Positions 1-8,879 of a stretch of 64,000 nucleotides of DNA are shown here, one piece after another. The stretch comes from Flavobacteriales bacterium (GTDB lineage: Bacteria; Bacteroidota; Bacteroidia; Flavobacteriales_D; Crocinitomicaceae). Position 1 is the stretch's first letter; each line of letters opens with the position of its first letter. The position numbers and the translations under genes are program-made. The DNA is taken from assembly GCA_947449575.1 (NCBI GenBank), contig CANFRV010000010.1, forward strand, positions 1 through 64,000, in the 5' to 3' direction. A model generated the notes under the pieces. It did no database searches. It saw only the letters and a list, made by a program, of their open reading frames with translations, and was not told the origin of the DNA.

Positions 1-133
1 TGGAATATATTTCTTTCAAATATAAATGGAGAATTTCCTCCTTTTCATCTTTTTTGAAAGATATTAATTCAAAATTATCAACCAATATCTCAGGTAACAA
101 TAGTTTAACTAAATCTATATAGGAATTTTGCAA
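1..133 (-). CDS. ISAon1-family transposase, N-terminal fragment (cut by window edge)
   Basis: An open frame on the minus strand begins at TTG (133), just after an in-frame stop, and runs off the left edge. About 44 residues are visible. They include IDLVKLLLPEILVDNFEL followed by an acidic stretch and ILHLYLKE. From family knowledge this resembles the N-terminal region of ISAon1-type transposases, which open with a hydrophobic LLPE helix and an LHLY.E strand. The DDE catalytic part would lie outside the window. No terminal inverted repeat could be defined with certainty between this frame and the neighbouring stress-protein gene. The call rests on a short match, so it is moderately supported. 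Confidence 0.5.
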   Translation of the reverse strand, partial: MQNSYIDLVKLLLPEILVDNFELISFKKDEKEEILHLYLKEIYS

Positions 134-205
134 TTTTTAATTGTTTTTTGATTTGCAAAAATCGGAATTTTTATATTTCCCCACAAGTTTTAGACTTGAT
201 CCGAT

Positions 206-1024
206 CTATCCAAACATGAAACTACTTCCGTATGGACTATCAAGAGGATTAATAATTAAAACGGGTATTTGCGCGTCATTTGTGATGATATATTGTTCAT
301 CATTAGCAGTTATTGTTCCAAAAAGATTATTTCTATTTAGATTCATGATTGCTATTAAATCAGCATTAATCGTTACGGCATGTTTTACCACTTCTTTTTC
401 AAAACTTCCGTTTCCTGCAAAAGTTGTGCTTACCTCAATATCTCTTTCTGTGAAAAAACGTTTTGCGAAAAGTATGTTTGCGGTTACTTTTTTTCTTAAA
501 AACTCATCTGTTTCATTTGGTGTAATTAAATGAACACGAGACTTGAAGTAGGTAGCTAAATTAGCAACAATTGCTAATTTTTGTTTTGTTTCTTTATTCA
601 AATCCAAAGGAACAACAATATCATCGTATCCAGTTGGTTTAATAGCTTTTCCTTGAACAATAATACATGGAACGTCAGAATGAGTAACTACTTTAAGAGC
701 TTTGTTACCAGTAATATGTTGCCAACCAATAGTTCCATGAGTGCCCATAAAGATTAATTCAGCTTTATGTTCTGCCGCAAAATCGCCAATATCATCAAAG
801 ATATTTCCAACTCGAATACTTGGAATTAAAGGAGCTTTTGATGTAATATTTTCAAGGATTCCTTTTAGCTTTGCATCCGCTGCTTTAATATCTTTTTCTT
901 TTTGTACGACATGCACAACATATATTTGAGCGTCAAGATGGTTTGCTGTTGCTATCGCATGATTTAATGCATTTTCCCCCACGTGAGAAAAATCATGAGG
1001 CACAATAAATGTTTTGGTTTCCAT
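206..1024 (-). CDS. Universal stress protein, two tandem UspA domains
   Basis: A cytosolic stress protein of about 272 residues with two Usp folds. The first domain starts KTFIVPHDFSHVGENALNHA and contains IFMGTHGTIGWQHITGNKA, the counterpart of the ATP-binding GxxG-x9-G(S/T) loop, but with G-N where G-S/T is usual. The second domain is more divergent. The frame is open for a further 57 residues upstream, but the ATG at 1024 is chosen because a -7 promoter box (TACCTTTG) lies 24 bases upstream of it, inside that extension, and because Usp domains begin with this strand. Two-domain Usp proteins are common in Bacteroidota. The ligand and exact role cannot be told from sequence. Confidence 0.9.
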   Translation of the reverse strand: METKTFIVPHDFSHVGENALNHAIATANHLDAQIYVVHVVQKEKDIKAADAKLKGILENITSKAPLIPSIRVGNIFDDIGDFAAEHKAELIFMGTHGTIGWQHITGNKALKVVTHSDVPCIIVQGKAIKPTGYDDIVVPLDLNKETKQKLAIVANLATYFKSRVHLITPNETDEFLRKKVTANILFAKRFFTERDIEVSTTFAGNGSFEKEVVKHAVTINADLIAIMNLNRNNLFGTITANDEQYIITNDAQIPVLIINPLDSPYGSSFMFG

Positions 1025-1047
1025 GTTTAAATTCGTTAAATTTGGTA

Positions 1048-1055
1048 CAAAGGTA
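1048..1055 (-). promoter_or_regulatory. -7 promoter box TACCTTTG of the universal stress gene
   Basis: Read on the minus strand the bases are TACCTTTG, matching the Bacteroidota -7 consensus TAnnTTTG. It lies 24 bases upstream of the ATG at 1024, implying a short leader. No convincing -33 TTG was found. Confidence 0.6.
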
Positions 1056-1188
1056 ATCAAAATCAAAATCCGAATCTTAAAAATGAGTATTTTTATCAGA
1101 TTTAAACATTTCTTAATATTAAATATACATTGTTTCGTGTTAATGTTCCGAATTTTACAATGTAATAAAATCGTAATAAACAGATTAT

Positions 1189-2718
1189 ATGGCAATTATA
1201 GGTAAGTTTTTAAAGAAAACATCGAAAGAAAAATTTAAGAAATTTACAAAACAAAAAAGAGCTTTTAATATACAAATACGCTCATTATTTAAATTAATCG
1301 ACTTAGGAAAGGATACTAATTTTGGAAATAAATATGGGTTTAACGCCATTTTATTAAATTCTGATTTAGTGTCAGAATTTCAAGAAAATGTTCCAATAAC
1401 AAATTATAATTTATTTTATAAAGACTGGCTAAAAGAGTCTATTAAAGGAAAAAAAAATCACACTTGGCCAGGAAAAATAAAGTATTACGCGTTATCATCA
1501 GGCACGAATGGTGCGGCAAGCAAGAGAATACCAGTAAGCAGTCAAATGATTAAATCTTTTCAAAAAACAAGTATTAATCAAATAGCAACTTTATATAATT
1601 TAAATTTGAATGATGCTGTTTTTAATGCGAAGATTTTAGTTGTTGGAGGCTGTTCAAAAATAAAGAAAGTTGAAAATCATTTTGAAGGAGATTTAAGCGG
1701 GATATTAAAGAAAAATACAGCCTTTATATATAATCCCTTCACATTACCTCCTAGAAAAATAGCAAATATTTGTGATTGGAATGAAAAACTCGAGCAAATG
1801 GTTATTCATGCCCCAAAATGGGATATTGGAATTGTTACTGGTGTTCCGAGTTGGTGTTTATTATTAATGGAAAGGATAATTGAAGTTTACCAATTAAAGT
1901 CAATTCATGATATTTGGCCTAATTTTGAACTGTATATTCATGGAGGGGTTTTTATCCAACCTTACATTGATAGACTTAATAGGATTACAAATAAAAAGGT
2001 CCATTTATTAGATACGTATTTAGCGAGTGAAGGTTATTTCGCCTTTCAAGCAGCAACCGAAAATGAAGGGATGCAGCTTTTGTTAGAAAACGGCGTTTTT
2101 TATGAATTTATCCCATTTACTGATGCTTATTTTGATTTAGAAGGAAATCTGAAAGATAATCACGAGGCTTTTACTTTAAACCAAGTAGAAGTAGGAATAG
2201 ACTATGCGTTGGTTATTTCAACAAACGCGGGTTTATGGAGATATTTAATTGGCGACTTAGTTCAATTTTTAGATATTAAGAAATATGAAATTAAAATTAC
2301 GGGTAGAATCAAGGAATATTTGAGTCTTGCTGGGGAACATTTATCGTTAGATAATATTAACAAAGCATTAGTCACGGTAAATAAATTGTTGAACGTGGAG
2401 ATTTCTGAATTCTGCGTGATCGCTGATGAAAAGGAGCAGAGGCATGTTTGGTATATTGGAAGCAATATGATCGTTGATAAATTTGATTATATTGATAAAT
2501 TCGATGAAGAATTAAAAGCTTTAAACGATGATTATTCCTCTTGTAGAAAACATAATTTAAAAGCGCCTAAAATTGAAGTGGTAGAGCCGGATTTGTTTTA
2601 TTTATTTTTAGAGGAGATTGGTAAATCAGGGTCTCAACATAAATTCCCACGTGTTCTAAATAAAGATCAAGGCAAGCAATGGAAGTTGTTTTTAGAAAAA
2701 AGAGGAGTAATTGCTTAA
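1189..2718 (+). CDS. GH3-family acyl-adenylating enzyme (GH3 auxin-responsive promoter family)
   Basis: A 509-residue protein of the GH3 family, the usual length for bacterial members. Visible motifs are the nucleotide-binding loop ALSSGTNGAASKRIPVS near residue 105, YLASEGYFAFQ in the acyl-pocket region, WRYLIGDLVQF, and ITGRIKEYLSLAGEHLS near the hinge to the small C-terminal domain. Plant GH3 enzymes adenylate an acyl acid and transfer it to an amino acid. In Bacteroidota the substrate is unknown. The gene diverges from the stress gene and converges on the EamA transporter gene, whose stop codon overlaps its own. No signal peptide, so cytosolic. Family call is firm, substrate unknown. Confidence 0.9.
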   Translation: MAIIGKFLKKTSKEKFKKFTKQKRAFNIQIRSLFKLIDLGKDTNFGNKYGFNAILLNSDLVSEFQENVPITNYNLFYKDWLKESIKGKKNHTWPGKIKYYALSSGTNGAASKRIPVSSQMIKSFQKTSINQIATLYNLNLNDAVFNAKILVVGGCSKIKKVENHFEGDLSGILKKNTAFIYNPFTLPPRKIANICDWNEKLEQMVIHAPKWDIGIVTGVPSWCLLLMERIIEVYQLKSIHDIWPNFELYIHGGVFIQPYIDRLNRITNKKVHLLDTYLASEGYFAFQAATENEGMQLLLENGVFYEFIPFTDAYFDLEGNLKDNHEAFTLNQVEVGIDYALVISTNAGLWRYLIGDLVQFLDIKKYEIKITGRIKEYLSLAGEHLSLDNINKALVTVNKLLNVEISEFCVIADEKEQRHVWYIGSNMIVDKFDYIDKFDEELKALNDDYSSCRKHNLKAPKIEVVEPDLFYLFLEEIGKSGSQHKFPRVLNKDQGKQWKLFLEKRGVIA

Positions 2719-3605
2719 CGACGATTTTTTTGTAAATAATACTTAATAATTGGGTTCGCAATCACCACTAAAACAATCATAATAGACCCCATGTAAAATT
2801 GAGAACCAAGCTTTTTGTTTTCATGGAGAATGAATACAGCCAATAGAATTGTATAAACAGGCTCCATATTTATACTTAAAGAAACTGTGAAATTACCTAA
2901 CCGCTTAATTAGGTCAATCGTCACAAGAAAAGCAAACGAGGTGCATACTAATCCTAAAAACAGAAGCCATAATAAATCACTGGTTGATATATGAAACAAG
3001 TTTAGGGTTAAATTTCCTTGCAGCAGTAGTAAGAAAGTCACAAATACAAAACTCATTAATATTTCAAAAAAGGTCATTGTGGTGGAAGGTATTTTGCGAA
3101 CTACTGCTCCATTGCACGTTGAAAAAAAAGCAGCAAAAAAAGCGGAAGATAATCCATAGGCCAAGGCTTCGTAATCATTCGCGTTGAAATCATTTGAAAC
3201 AAAGTAGATGCCACCAATTATAAACACACCCAATAAAAATTCAATCCACGAAAATTTTCTTTTCATGATAATGGGTTCTAACCAGGAAACATGTAAAGTC
3301 GTTGTTGAAAGACACAAGATCCCTAAAGAAGCTGTTGAAAGTTGAATAGACTTATAAAATGTCATCCAATGAAGCGCCACGACAATTCCAATCCCGAACA
3401 AGGAAAATAATTGTTTTGCCGAAGAAACAGCGATCGATTTCTTCAAATATATTAAAACCAATCCAAGGCCGATTAATGCAAATAAAAGTCGAAACCAAAC
3501 GATGGTTATAAAATCTTGGTGTATTAGCTTGCCCAAAATTCCTGTAAAACCATACAGTAAAATAATAAAATGTAAAAGTAAATGATACTTATATTTTTGA
3601 AACAT
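2715..3605 (-). CDS. EamA/DMT-superfamily permease
   Basis: A 296-residue integral membrane protein with about ten hydrophobic helices arranged as two EamA repeats, for example YHLLLHFIILLYGFTGILGK at the start and a second repeat from roughly residue 150. The pattern fits drug/metabolite transporters that export small metabolites or amino acids; the substrate cannot be inferred. It is convergent with the GH3 gene, and the two stops share bases 2715-2718. A -7 box TATCTTTA lies 26 bases upstream of the ATG. Upstream xseB points the same way but is separated by about 215 bases, so the permease probably has its own promoter. Confidence 0.88.
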   Translation of the reverse strand: MFQKYKYHLLLHFIILLYGFTGILGKLIHQDFITIVWFRLLFALIGLGLVLIYLKKSIAVSSAKQLFSLFGIGIVVALHWMTFYKSIQLSTASLGILCLSTTTLHVSWLEPIIMKRKFSWIEFLLGVFIIGGIYFVSNDFNANDYEALAYGLSSAFFAAFFSTCNGAVVRKIPSTTMTFFEILMSFVFVTFLLLLQGNLTLNLFHISTSDLLWLLFLGLVCTSFAFLVTIDLIKRLGNFTVSLSINMEPVYTILLAVFILHENKKLGSQFYMGSIMIVLVVIANPIIKYYLQKNRR

Positions 3606-3630
3606 TTTGAAAAATATTCTTGTTTTTTTG

Positions 3631-3638
3631 TAAAGATA
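3631..3638 (-). promoter_or_regulatory. -7 promoter box TATCTTTA of the EamA gene
   Basis: The minus strand reads TATCTTTA, one base off the TAnnTTTG consensus, 26 bases before the ATG at 3605. Confidence 0.4.
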
Positions 3639-3745
3639 CGAAAGCAGAATTAGCTAGATTCTTTTCTCAAAAAAAATAAAATAATGTGAAAGAGATAGCG
3701 AGTAATTTGTAAATTTTAAAAAAATAAATTATTTCAAAATTTACA

Positions 3746-3773
3746 TTTTTATTCATTTTATAATGAATAAAAA
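3746..3773 (-). terminator. AT-rich hairpin downstream of xseB, possible terminator
   Basis: A 12-bp perfect inverted repeat made only of weak pairs except one G-C (arms TTTTTATTCATT and its complement, loop of four) lies about 50 bases beyond the xseB stop. The T-run forms part of the stem. It may end the xseAB transcript, but the stem is weak. Confidence 0.35.
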
Positions 3774-3821
3774 AATAAATTTCAAGTAAAAATCCAAGTC
3801 TAAAAATCTAATATCTCCTAC

Positions 3822-4022
3822 CTAATTTTCTTCCAATTCTTTTAAAATTTGATTCACATCTTCTTCCGTTGAAGTTAATTTATTTTTACAAATTTTAATT
3901 AATTCTGCCGCTCTTTTTACCTTGATCGAAAGTTCATCAATCGAGATTTCTCCCTCTTCAATTTCGCGTACAATTTTTTGTAATTCTTCAAATGCTTCTG
4001 TGTAATTTGTTTCTGTTTTCAT
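3822..4022 (-). CDS. xseB: Exodeoxyribonuclease VII small subunit
   Basis: A 66-residue protein with the typical XseB helical-hairpin pattern: YTEAFEELQKIVREIEEGE, then SIDELSIKVKRAAELIKICK, ending in an acidic tail. XseB subunits bind XseA to form the exonuclease VII complex, which degrades single-stranded DNA into oligonucleotides in repair. It lies 53 bases downstream of xseA on the same strand, the standard arrangement. Length is normal for the family. Confidence 0.93.
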   Translation of the reverse strand: MKTETNYTEAFEELQKIVREIEEGEISIDELSIKVKRAAELIKICKNKLTSTEEDVNQILKELEEN

Positions 4023-4075
4023 GTTTTTGTTGTTGTTGGGGAGACGTAATAAATTACGTCTTTTTACTATGTCTA

Positions 4076-5524
4076 CTAACTATCTTTTTTCTTCACCACT
4101 TGACTTTCAATTTCTCCAAAATAGGTCTTGGTGATGATTGTTTTTCCTGGTTTAATTTCTGTGTTTTCTTTTATCGTTTTCCCGTCAATTAATGTGATAG
4201 AATACCCTCTTTTTAACACCTGAATTGGGTCCATTAATTTAACAGATTGTTCCAATTGTTGGAGCGAATTTTTTTGCGAATTCAGTTTGTTTTGGATTAT
4301 TTTTGGAAATATTTCTACCGCTCTTTCTACCTCTCCTTTTTTTATTTTTAACTCAAATTGAATTCGTTTCCCTACATTTTCTATGAGCGAAGCAATGGAA
4401 CTAGTTTCTATAGAAAACACATCTTTAGCGCTTTTTTTAATTAATTTTTGCGAATTAAGCACATTTTCCTTTTCTCGTGCGAGTGAAAATTTAGCATTCG
4501 TGCGCACTGAAGTGCTAGCATTCACCAAGTGGTTTTTTGTTTCATTCAGACGTTGAGTAGTTGCATTTTTAAATAATTTCAACTCAGAAGTTAAGGACTT
4601 ATTTTCTAGTTCTAATGTGTTTTTAGAATATGTACGAATGGTCTTAATAGCATCTTTCACGGGTACTGAAAAATTATGAAATGATTGTATTAAAAAATCA
4701 CCTAATTCTGTAGGTGTAATTGCGTTTCTATAGGCGACCATTTCAGCGACAGTTAAATTGGTTGAGTGGCCAATTCCCGTTAAAATTGGAAGCGGAAAAG
4801 TAGCTATTGATTTACACAATTCGAAGTTATTATAACAGGATAATCCAACTTCACCACCACCCCCTCTCACAATCAAAACGACATCAAAATGATGCTTCAC
4901 TTTTTCTATTTTTCGCAGCTGTTCCTGGATAGATTTTACAGCAATATCTCCTTGCAAATATGCTTGAAAAAGAACCGTAAAAAAAGTATAATTCCAATTA
5001 TTCTTGTCGACCACTTTTCTAAAATCGGAAAGTCCTTTACTCGTATCTGCAGAAATTATTGCTATTCTTTTTGGCAATAAAGGAAATGGTAAAGATTGAT
5101 TTAAATTGAGTAAATTTTCTTTTTGTAAACGTAATAATGTTTCCTGTCTTTCTCTCTGAAGTTCTCCTAACGCATAGTTCGGATCGATGTCTAAAATCTG
5201 TAAACTTAGACCATAGGTTTCGTGAAAAACAATCTTCACTTGCATCAAAAGAGTGGAGTCTTCCCGAAGCGGTTCTTTGACAATTTCAACAAACTTTTTA
5301 TTGATGCGCTGGTAATTGTGACTCCATATCGAAGCGGTCATTTGAGCTAAAATTTTACCGTCTTCTTTCTGCAATAATTCAGGAAAACAATGTCCACTTG
5401 GATACAAATTTAGTTTGTGCATTTCAGCCTTCACCCAATACATTTGATGATAGCGATCTTCTATTGTTTTTTTAATAGAAAGGGCTACTTGTTTTAATGT
5501 AAATATTTGACGCTGATCGGACAT
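4076..5524 (-). CDS. xseA: Exodeoxyribonuclease VII large subunit
   Basis: The 482-residue catalytic subunit of exonuclease VII. An N-terminal OB-fold region (about residues 10-100, including YWVKAEMHKLNLYPSGHCFP) is followed by the catalytic core with FPLLPKRIAIISADTSKGLSDF, the DVVLIVRGGGGE motif and TGIGHSTNLTVAEMVAYR, where the conserved His and acidic residues of the family sit. Long charged coiled coil follows (about 290-430). The C-terminus carries DPIQVLKRGYSITLIDGK, a family hallmark. It is cotranscribed with xseB. A weak -7-like TACCTTAG lies at 5545-5552. Family assignment is firm. Confidence 0.94.
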   Translation of the reverse strand: MSDQRQIFTLKQVALSIKKTIEDRYHQMYWVKAEMHKLNLYPSGHCFPELLQKEDGKILAQMTASIWSHNYQRINKKFVEIVKEPLREDSTLLMQVKIVFHETYGLSLQILDIDPNYALGELQRERQETLLRLQKENLLNLNQSLPFPLLPKRIAIISADTSKGLSDFRKVVDKNNWNYTFFTVLFQAYLQGDIAVKSIQEQLRKIEKVKHHFDVVLIVRGGGGEVGLSCYNNFELCKSIATFPLPILTGIGHSTNLTVAEMVAYRNAITPTELGDFLIQSFHNFSVPVKDAIKTIRTYSKNTLELENKSLTSELKLFKNATTQRLNETKNHLVNASTSVRTNAKFSLAREKENVLNSQKLIKKSAKDVFSIETSSIASLIENVGKRIQFELKIKKGEVERAVEIFPKIIQNKLNSQKNSLQQLEQSVKLMDPIQVLKRGYSITLIDGKTIKENTEIKPGKTIITKTYFGEIESQVVKKKDS

Positions 5525-5613
5525 TTGTTATTCATTTGCAAATTCTAAGGTACATTTTTAAATTGGTTTTTCACACGTTTACTTGAAACGTAAACTATTT
5601 AAACTACCCGAGC

Positions 5614-6774
5614 TTAATACGCATTTTTCACAATTGTTTCTACGTCTGCTGGAGATAGATTTTTATGCTCGCCTAAACCCAACCAGCCTCTTTTTGTGAA
5701 ACGGTCAGAAATTTTTTCTGCTACTCCTTCCACATTTTCTGCGTATTGCGAAAGTTTCGTATCGATGTTAACAGAATGAAAAAACGCCTCCATCTTTTCT
5801 ATTCCGATCATTGCTTTTTGATCGAGCGTTCCGGTGCTTACTCCAAAAACTCTTTCTGCAAATTGCGCTAATTTCTTTTTCTTTGATTCAAACGTATAAC
5901 GGTAATGGCTTGGAGCAATGATTGCCAATGTCCGCGCGTGATCAATACCAAAAAGAGCTGTTAATTCGTGACCAATCGCATGGACAGACCAATCTGTAGG
6001 TACCCCTTTTTGGATCAAGCCATTTAAAGCCATAGTGCAACTCCACATATAATTAGAGGCAGCTTCATGGTTATACGGATTATCAAGAACGATTGGAGCT
6101 ATCTGAATTAATGTTTGCATGATGCTTTCACAAAATCGATCTTGAAGAAAAGCTTGTGTTGGATACGTCATATATTGTTCAAGCACATGTGAAAACGCAT
6201 CCACTATTCCGTTTGCAATTTGATGAGGTGGAATAGATTGGATTACTTGTGGATCTAAAATTGAAAACTGTGGAAACAATCCTGGTCCGCCCATTCCGAA
6301 TTTTTCTTGCGTTGCTGCTCTGGTAATAACTGCGCCGGAATTCATTTCAGAACCTGTTGCAGGCATTGTTAAAACACACCCAAAAGGCATTCCAACTTCA
6401 GTTCGTATAAATTTAGAAACAATATCCCAAGGATTATCGCCAGAAAAAAGTGCTGCAGAAGCGAGAAATTTTGTTCCATCTATCACCGACCCTCCACCAA
6501 CAGCCAACAGGAATGTAATATTTTCGGTTTTGATTATTTCCAATGCTTTTACCAATACGTCGTATTCTGGGTTAGCAGGAATTCCACCAAATTCTATTGT
6601 TTCAAAGTTTGTTAACGCACTTTTTACTTGCTCATAAATCCCATTTTTTTTAATACTACCAGTCCCATAGAGCATCAAAACTTTTGCGTTGGCAGGAATT
6701 TCTTTTGAAAGATTAGCAATAGTCTCTTTACCAAAAATAATTTTAGTAGGATTTTTGAATTCAAAATTTAACAT
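5614..6774 (-). CDS. Iron-containing alcohol dehydrogenase, YqhD-like
   Basis: A 386-residue group III alcohol dehydrogenase. The N-terminal nucleotide-binding half has MLYGTGSIKKNG, which resembles the GxGS loop of NADPH-using YqhD, and GGGSVIDGTKF. The metal-binding half has GIVDAFSHVLEQY (Asp and His ligands) and HAIGHELTALFGIDHARTL (two His ligands). The family reduces aldehydes or oxidises alcohols; YqhD-like members detoxify reactive short aldehydes. The frame extends 14 codons further upstream, but the ATG at 6774 is preferred since a TATCTTTG box lies at 6791-6798. Iron or another divalent metal is expected from the family, not shown by sequence. Confidence 0.92.
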   Translation of the reverse strand: MLNFEFKNPTKIIFGKETIANLSKEIPANAKVLMLYGTGSIKKNGIYEQVKSALTNFETIEFGGIPANPEYDVLVKALEIIKTENITFLLAVGGGSVIDGTKFLASAALFSGDNPWDIVSKFIRTEVGMPFGCVLTMPATGSEMNSGAVITRAATQEKFGMGGPGLFPQFSILDPQVIQSIPPHQIANGIVDAFSHVLEQYMTYPTQAFLQDRFCESIMQTLIQIAPIVLDNPYNHEAASNYMWSCTMALNGLIQKGVPTDWSVHAIGHELTALFGIDHARTLAIIAPSHYRYTFESKKKKLAQFAERVFGVSTGTLDQKAMIGIEKMEAFFHSVNIDTKLSQYAENVEGVAEKISDRFTKRGWLGLGEHKNLSPADVETIVKNAY

Positions 6775-6790
6775 AGGATTATTATTTTTC

Positions 6791-6798
6791 CAAAGATA
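6791..6798 (-). promoter_or_regulatory. -7 promoter box TATCTTTG of the alcohol dehydrogenase gene
   Basis: The minus strand reads TATCTTTG, an exact TAnnTTTG match, 17 bases upstream of the chosen ATG. Its position inside the longer open frame is the main argument for the shorter start. Confidence 0.55.
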
Positions 6799-6910
6799 CT
6801 TAATTATTAAGCGCAAGATTTAGGGAAAACGAATTTGTAATTATTTTTTGAAACGATTATAATTAGTTTCTCTGATGGGTGATTATAATTAAAAATGCTT
6901 TACTATTCAT

Positions 6911-6942
6911 AAAAAAGAGGATGTCCTTGTGAGAACATCCTC
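6911..6942 (-). terminator. Rho-independent terminator of the sigma/YHYH operon
   Basis: On the minus strand an 8-bp stem GAGGATGT/ACATCCTC with a 10-base loop is followed directly by TTTTTT. It lies about 50 bases beyond the stop of the YHYH gene and would end the operon before the alcohol dehydrogenase promoter. Confidence 0.85.
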
Positions 6943-6992
6943 CATCTGGTTATGTATTTATTGTTTAGCAATACTAGGTAAATCCAATGGTA

Positions 6993-8372
6993 TTAATCTA
7001 TAACGATAGAATAGCTAGAGGTTGTTTTTCCATTGTTAATTTTTATAAAATATGTTCCACTGTATACCGCGCTCACATTGAAATAACAAATGGTGCTTCC
7101 TTGGTAAATCGTTTGGGTTTGAATAGTTTTACCCGTTGCATCAATTAATTCAGCAATACTATTTCCTTCTTGTAACCCTGAAGACTGAACAATTAAAACG
7201 TCAGCTGTTGGATTTGGGAAAATTTTAAACGTTGTTGTATTGATTTCACTTACATCAGAAACAGAAGTATAGGTTGTTACCGCTTCAGAAATTGATGTGA
7301 CCTTAGTAGCCGTTTTAGTACCATAAAAATAAGGTCCAACAGCATAAGGATAGGCAGAATTGTGATTTGCATCTACAGTAGCAAAATAACAATAGATTCC
7401 ATTTGGATATAATGATATTGGATATTCTGGAGTGTTGCAAATTCTACCATTATGGGCATCTAGATAACTTGGGTCTGATGGATGCGCAATAAATTCATAA
7501 TCTTCTCTAAAATAACCCAAAGGATAAGTTGTACTTACAACTGGCCCATCTGAAACATCAGTTCCATCCGCCCAAACAGTTCGATCTGAAATTGCTCGAA
7601 ATTGATATCCAGATTTAATTCTAACAATTCCACCTGTTCCATCCGTATTTGCATACCCATAAGCACCATAAATAGGGAAACCATCGTAAGCAAAACCTAT
7701 TAAAGGGGAATGTTCAGTTGGATTAATTGCATATAATCCATCCGCCGCATATATATCGCAAATAGTTGAGATCACTGTTAAGTCTAAATTAAAAGCGCTT
7801 GGATTTTGGTGATGGTGATAATTTCCATTTGCTGGGTGACCTTTGGCACAATCAAATCCTAATTTTTCAGCAGGTACAGCATCTCTATTCCATGACTGTG
7901 ACGTAGCAGGCCCGCCAGGACAGGGAGACATTCCAGGCAAACCTCCGCACAATGAGTTCGTACTTGTGTTCCATGCCACACCATCTCTGTAATCAAAAAG
8001 AGCCACACCATTAATAAAGACACCTATATTTCCTCCAGTGGTTGCAGTAGGAGTACCCGTGTTTTGAGTTGGATTTAAAGGGAACTTAAAAATGGCACTT
8101 TGATCTGTTGCTATTGAAGGATTGCCATCAAGAAACGGACCTGTATGATAAGAAGGTATGCCATTCGTTGAGACATACGACCAGTTTGTTGAATATTGCA
8201 CGGTTTGTACATTTGCTTCTACAGCATCATTTATCACTATTGAGCTGCCAGAAATATAATGACTTCCCATTATTCCCGTTGTATTTTGCAACCATGCAGT
8301 AATTGCAGGATTCGTTTGTGCAAAGCTCATTGCTGATAATCCAAGAGTAATTGCTAAAAATCGTTTTTTCAT
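6993..8372 (-). CDS. Secreted YHYH-domain protein with T9SS type A C-terminal domain
   Basis: A 459-residue exported protein. Residues 1-18 (MKKRFLAITLGLSAMSFA) are a signal peptide. The central region has the His-rich motif GNYHHHQNPSAFNL and, further on, PLIGFAYDGFPIYGAYGY and SYLDAHNGRIC, the pattern of the YHYH family. The last ~85 residues are a T9SS sorting domain, from FKIFPNPTADVLIV to SSYSIVID. The biochemical role of YHYH proteins is not established; the clustered histidines suggest metal binding (inference). It is the last gene after the ECF sigma factor, short membrane protein and Spy-like gene, 54 bases behind the latter, and is followed by a strong terminator, so it is probably a regulon target. 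Confidence 0.88.
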   Translation of the reverse strand: MKKRFLAITLGLSAMSFAQTNPAITAWLQNTTGIMGSHYISGSSIVINDAVEANVQTVQYSTNWSYVSTNGIPSYHTGPFLDGNPSIATDQSAIFKFPLNPTQNTGTPTATTGGNIGVFINGVALFDYRDGVAWNTSTNSLCGGLPGMSPCPGGPATSQSWNRDAVPAEKLGFDCAKGHPANGNYHHHQNPSAFNLDLTVISTICDIYAADGLYAINPTEHSPLIGFAYDGFPIYGAYGYANTDGTGGIVRIKSGYQFRAISDRTVWADGTDVSDGPVVSTTYPLGYFREDYEFIAHPSDPSYLDAHNGRICNTPEYPISLYPNGIYCYFATVDANHNSAYPYAVGPYFYGTKTATKVTSISEAVTTYTSVSDVSEINTTTFKIFPNPTADVLIVQSSGLQEGNSIAELIDATGKTIQTQTIYQGSTICYFNVSAVYSGTYFIKINNGKTTSSYSIVID

Positions 8373-8426
8373 AAATTTTAATTTTTACGTTATTAGAGTT
8401 CAATTAAGTTAAAAACTTGCGGTCTA

Positions 8427-8879
8427 TTATCTTTTTGGATGAGAGGGATGCCCAGCCGCGCGACTCAAAACATCATGAATAAGATCTTGTAATTTCTTTT
8501 GCTGATCGGGCGAGCAAAGCGTGTTTACTACTTTGAAATAATCAAATGTCATTTGTTCTGTTTCACGTTGGTTTTCCACAATTTCATCAATCAATACCTT
8601 GATTTCTAGACTATCTTTTGATGTATCATTAAATGATTGAAACAAGGATTCGTGCAAATCTATACTGCGTTTTATTAAAAAATCTTTCTTTTTAAAGTGC
8701 TCATCTTGAAGTTCAAGAATTTTAGTTTTTGTGCTTCCCGAAAGATCTAACATTTCTACCAGTTCATTTCTCTCAGGATGTTTCGGTCTTCTTGGTCCTT
8801 TCCAAAGGAAAAAGAGAGTTGTAAGATTAATAAGAATCAATACAACTATTATTAATTTATAAAATCGGCTTGTTTTCAT
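8427..8879 (-). CDS. Membrane-anchored Spy/CpxP-like periplasmic sensor protein
   Basis: A 150-residue protein with one N-terminal transmembrane segment (about 8-26, FYKLIIVVLILINLTTLFFLW), then a helical periplasmic domain: LVEMLDLSGSTKTKILELQDEH, KKKDFLIKRSIDLHESLF, and QRETEQMTFDYFKVVNTLCSPDQQKKLQDLI. This is the repeated-helix pattern of the Spy/CpxP/periplasmic heavy-metal sensor group. The C-terminus GHPSHPKR contains two histidines. Its ATG overlaps the stop of the preceding gene by one base (TAATG), suggesting coupled translation. With the upstream ECF sigma factor it may sense envelope or metal stress. Family call by pattern only. Confidence 0.75.
   Translation of the reverse strand: MKTSRFYKLIIVVLILINLTTLFFLWKGPRRPKHPERNELVEMLDLSGSTKTKILELQDEHFKKKDFLIKRSIDLHESLFQSFNDTSKDSLEIKVLIDEIVENQRETEQMTFDYFKVVNTLCSPDQQKKLQDLIHDVLSRAAGHPSHPKR

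Noticed and set aside
141-533. 130-codon plus-strand frame
   Set aside because: It lies antisense within the universal stress gene, with no family pattern; a shadow frame.
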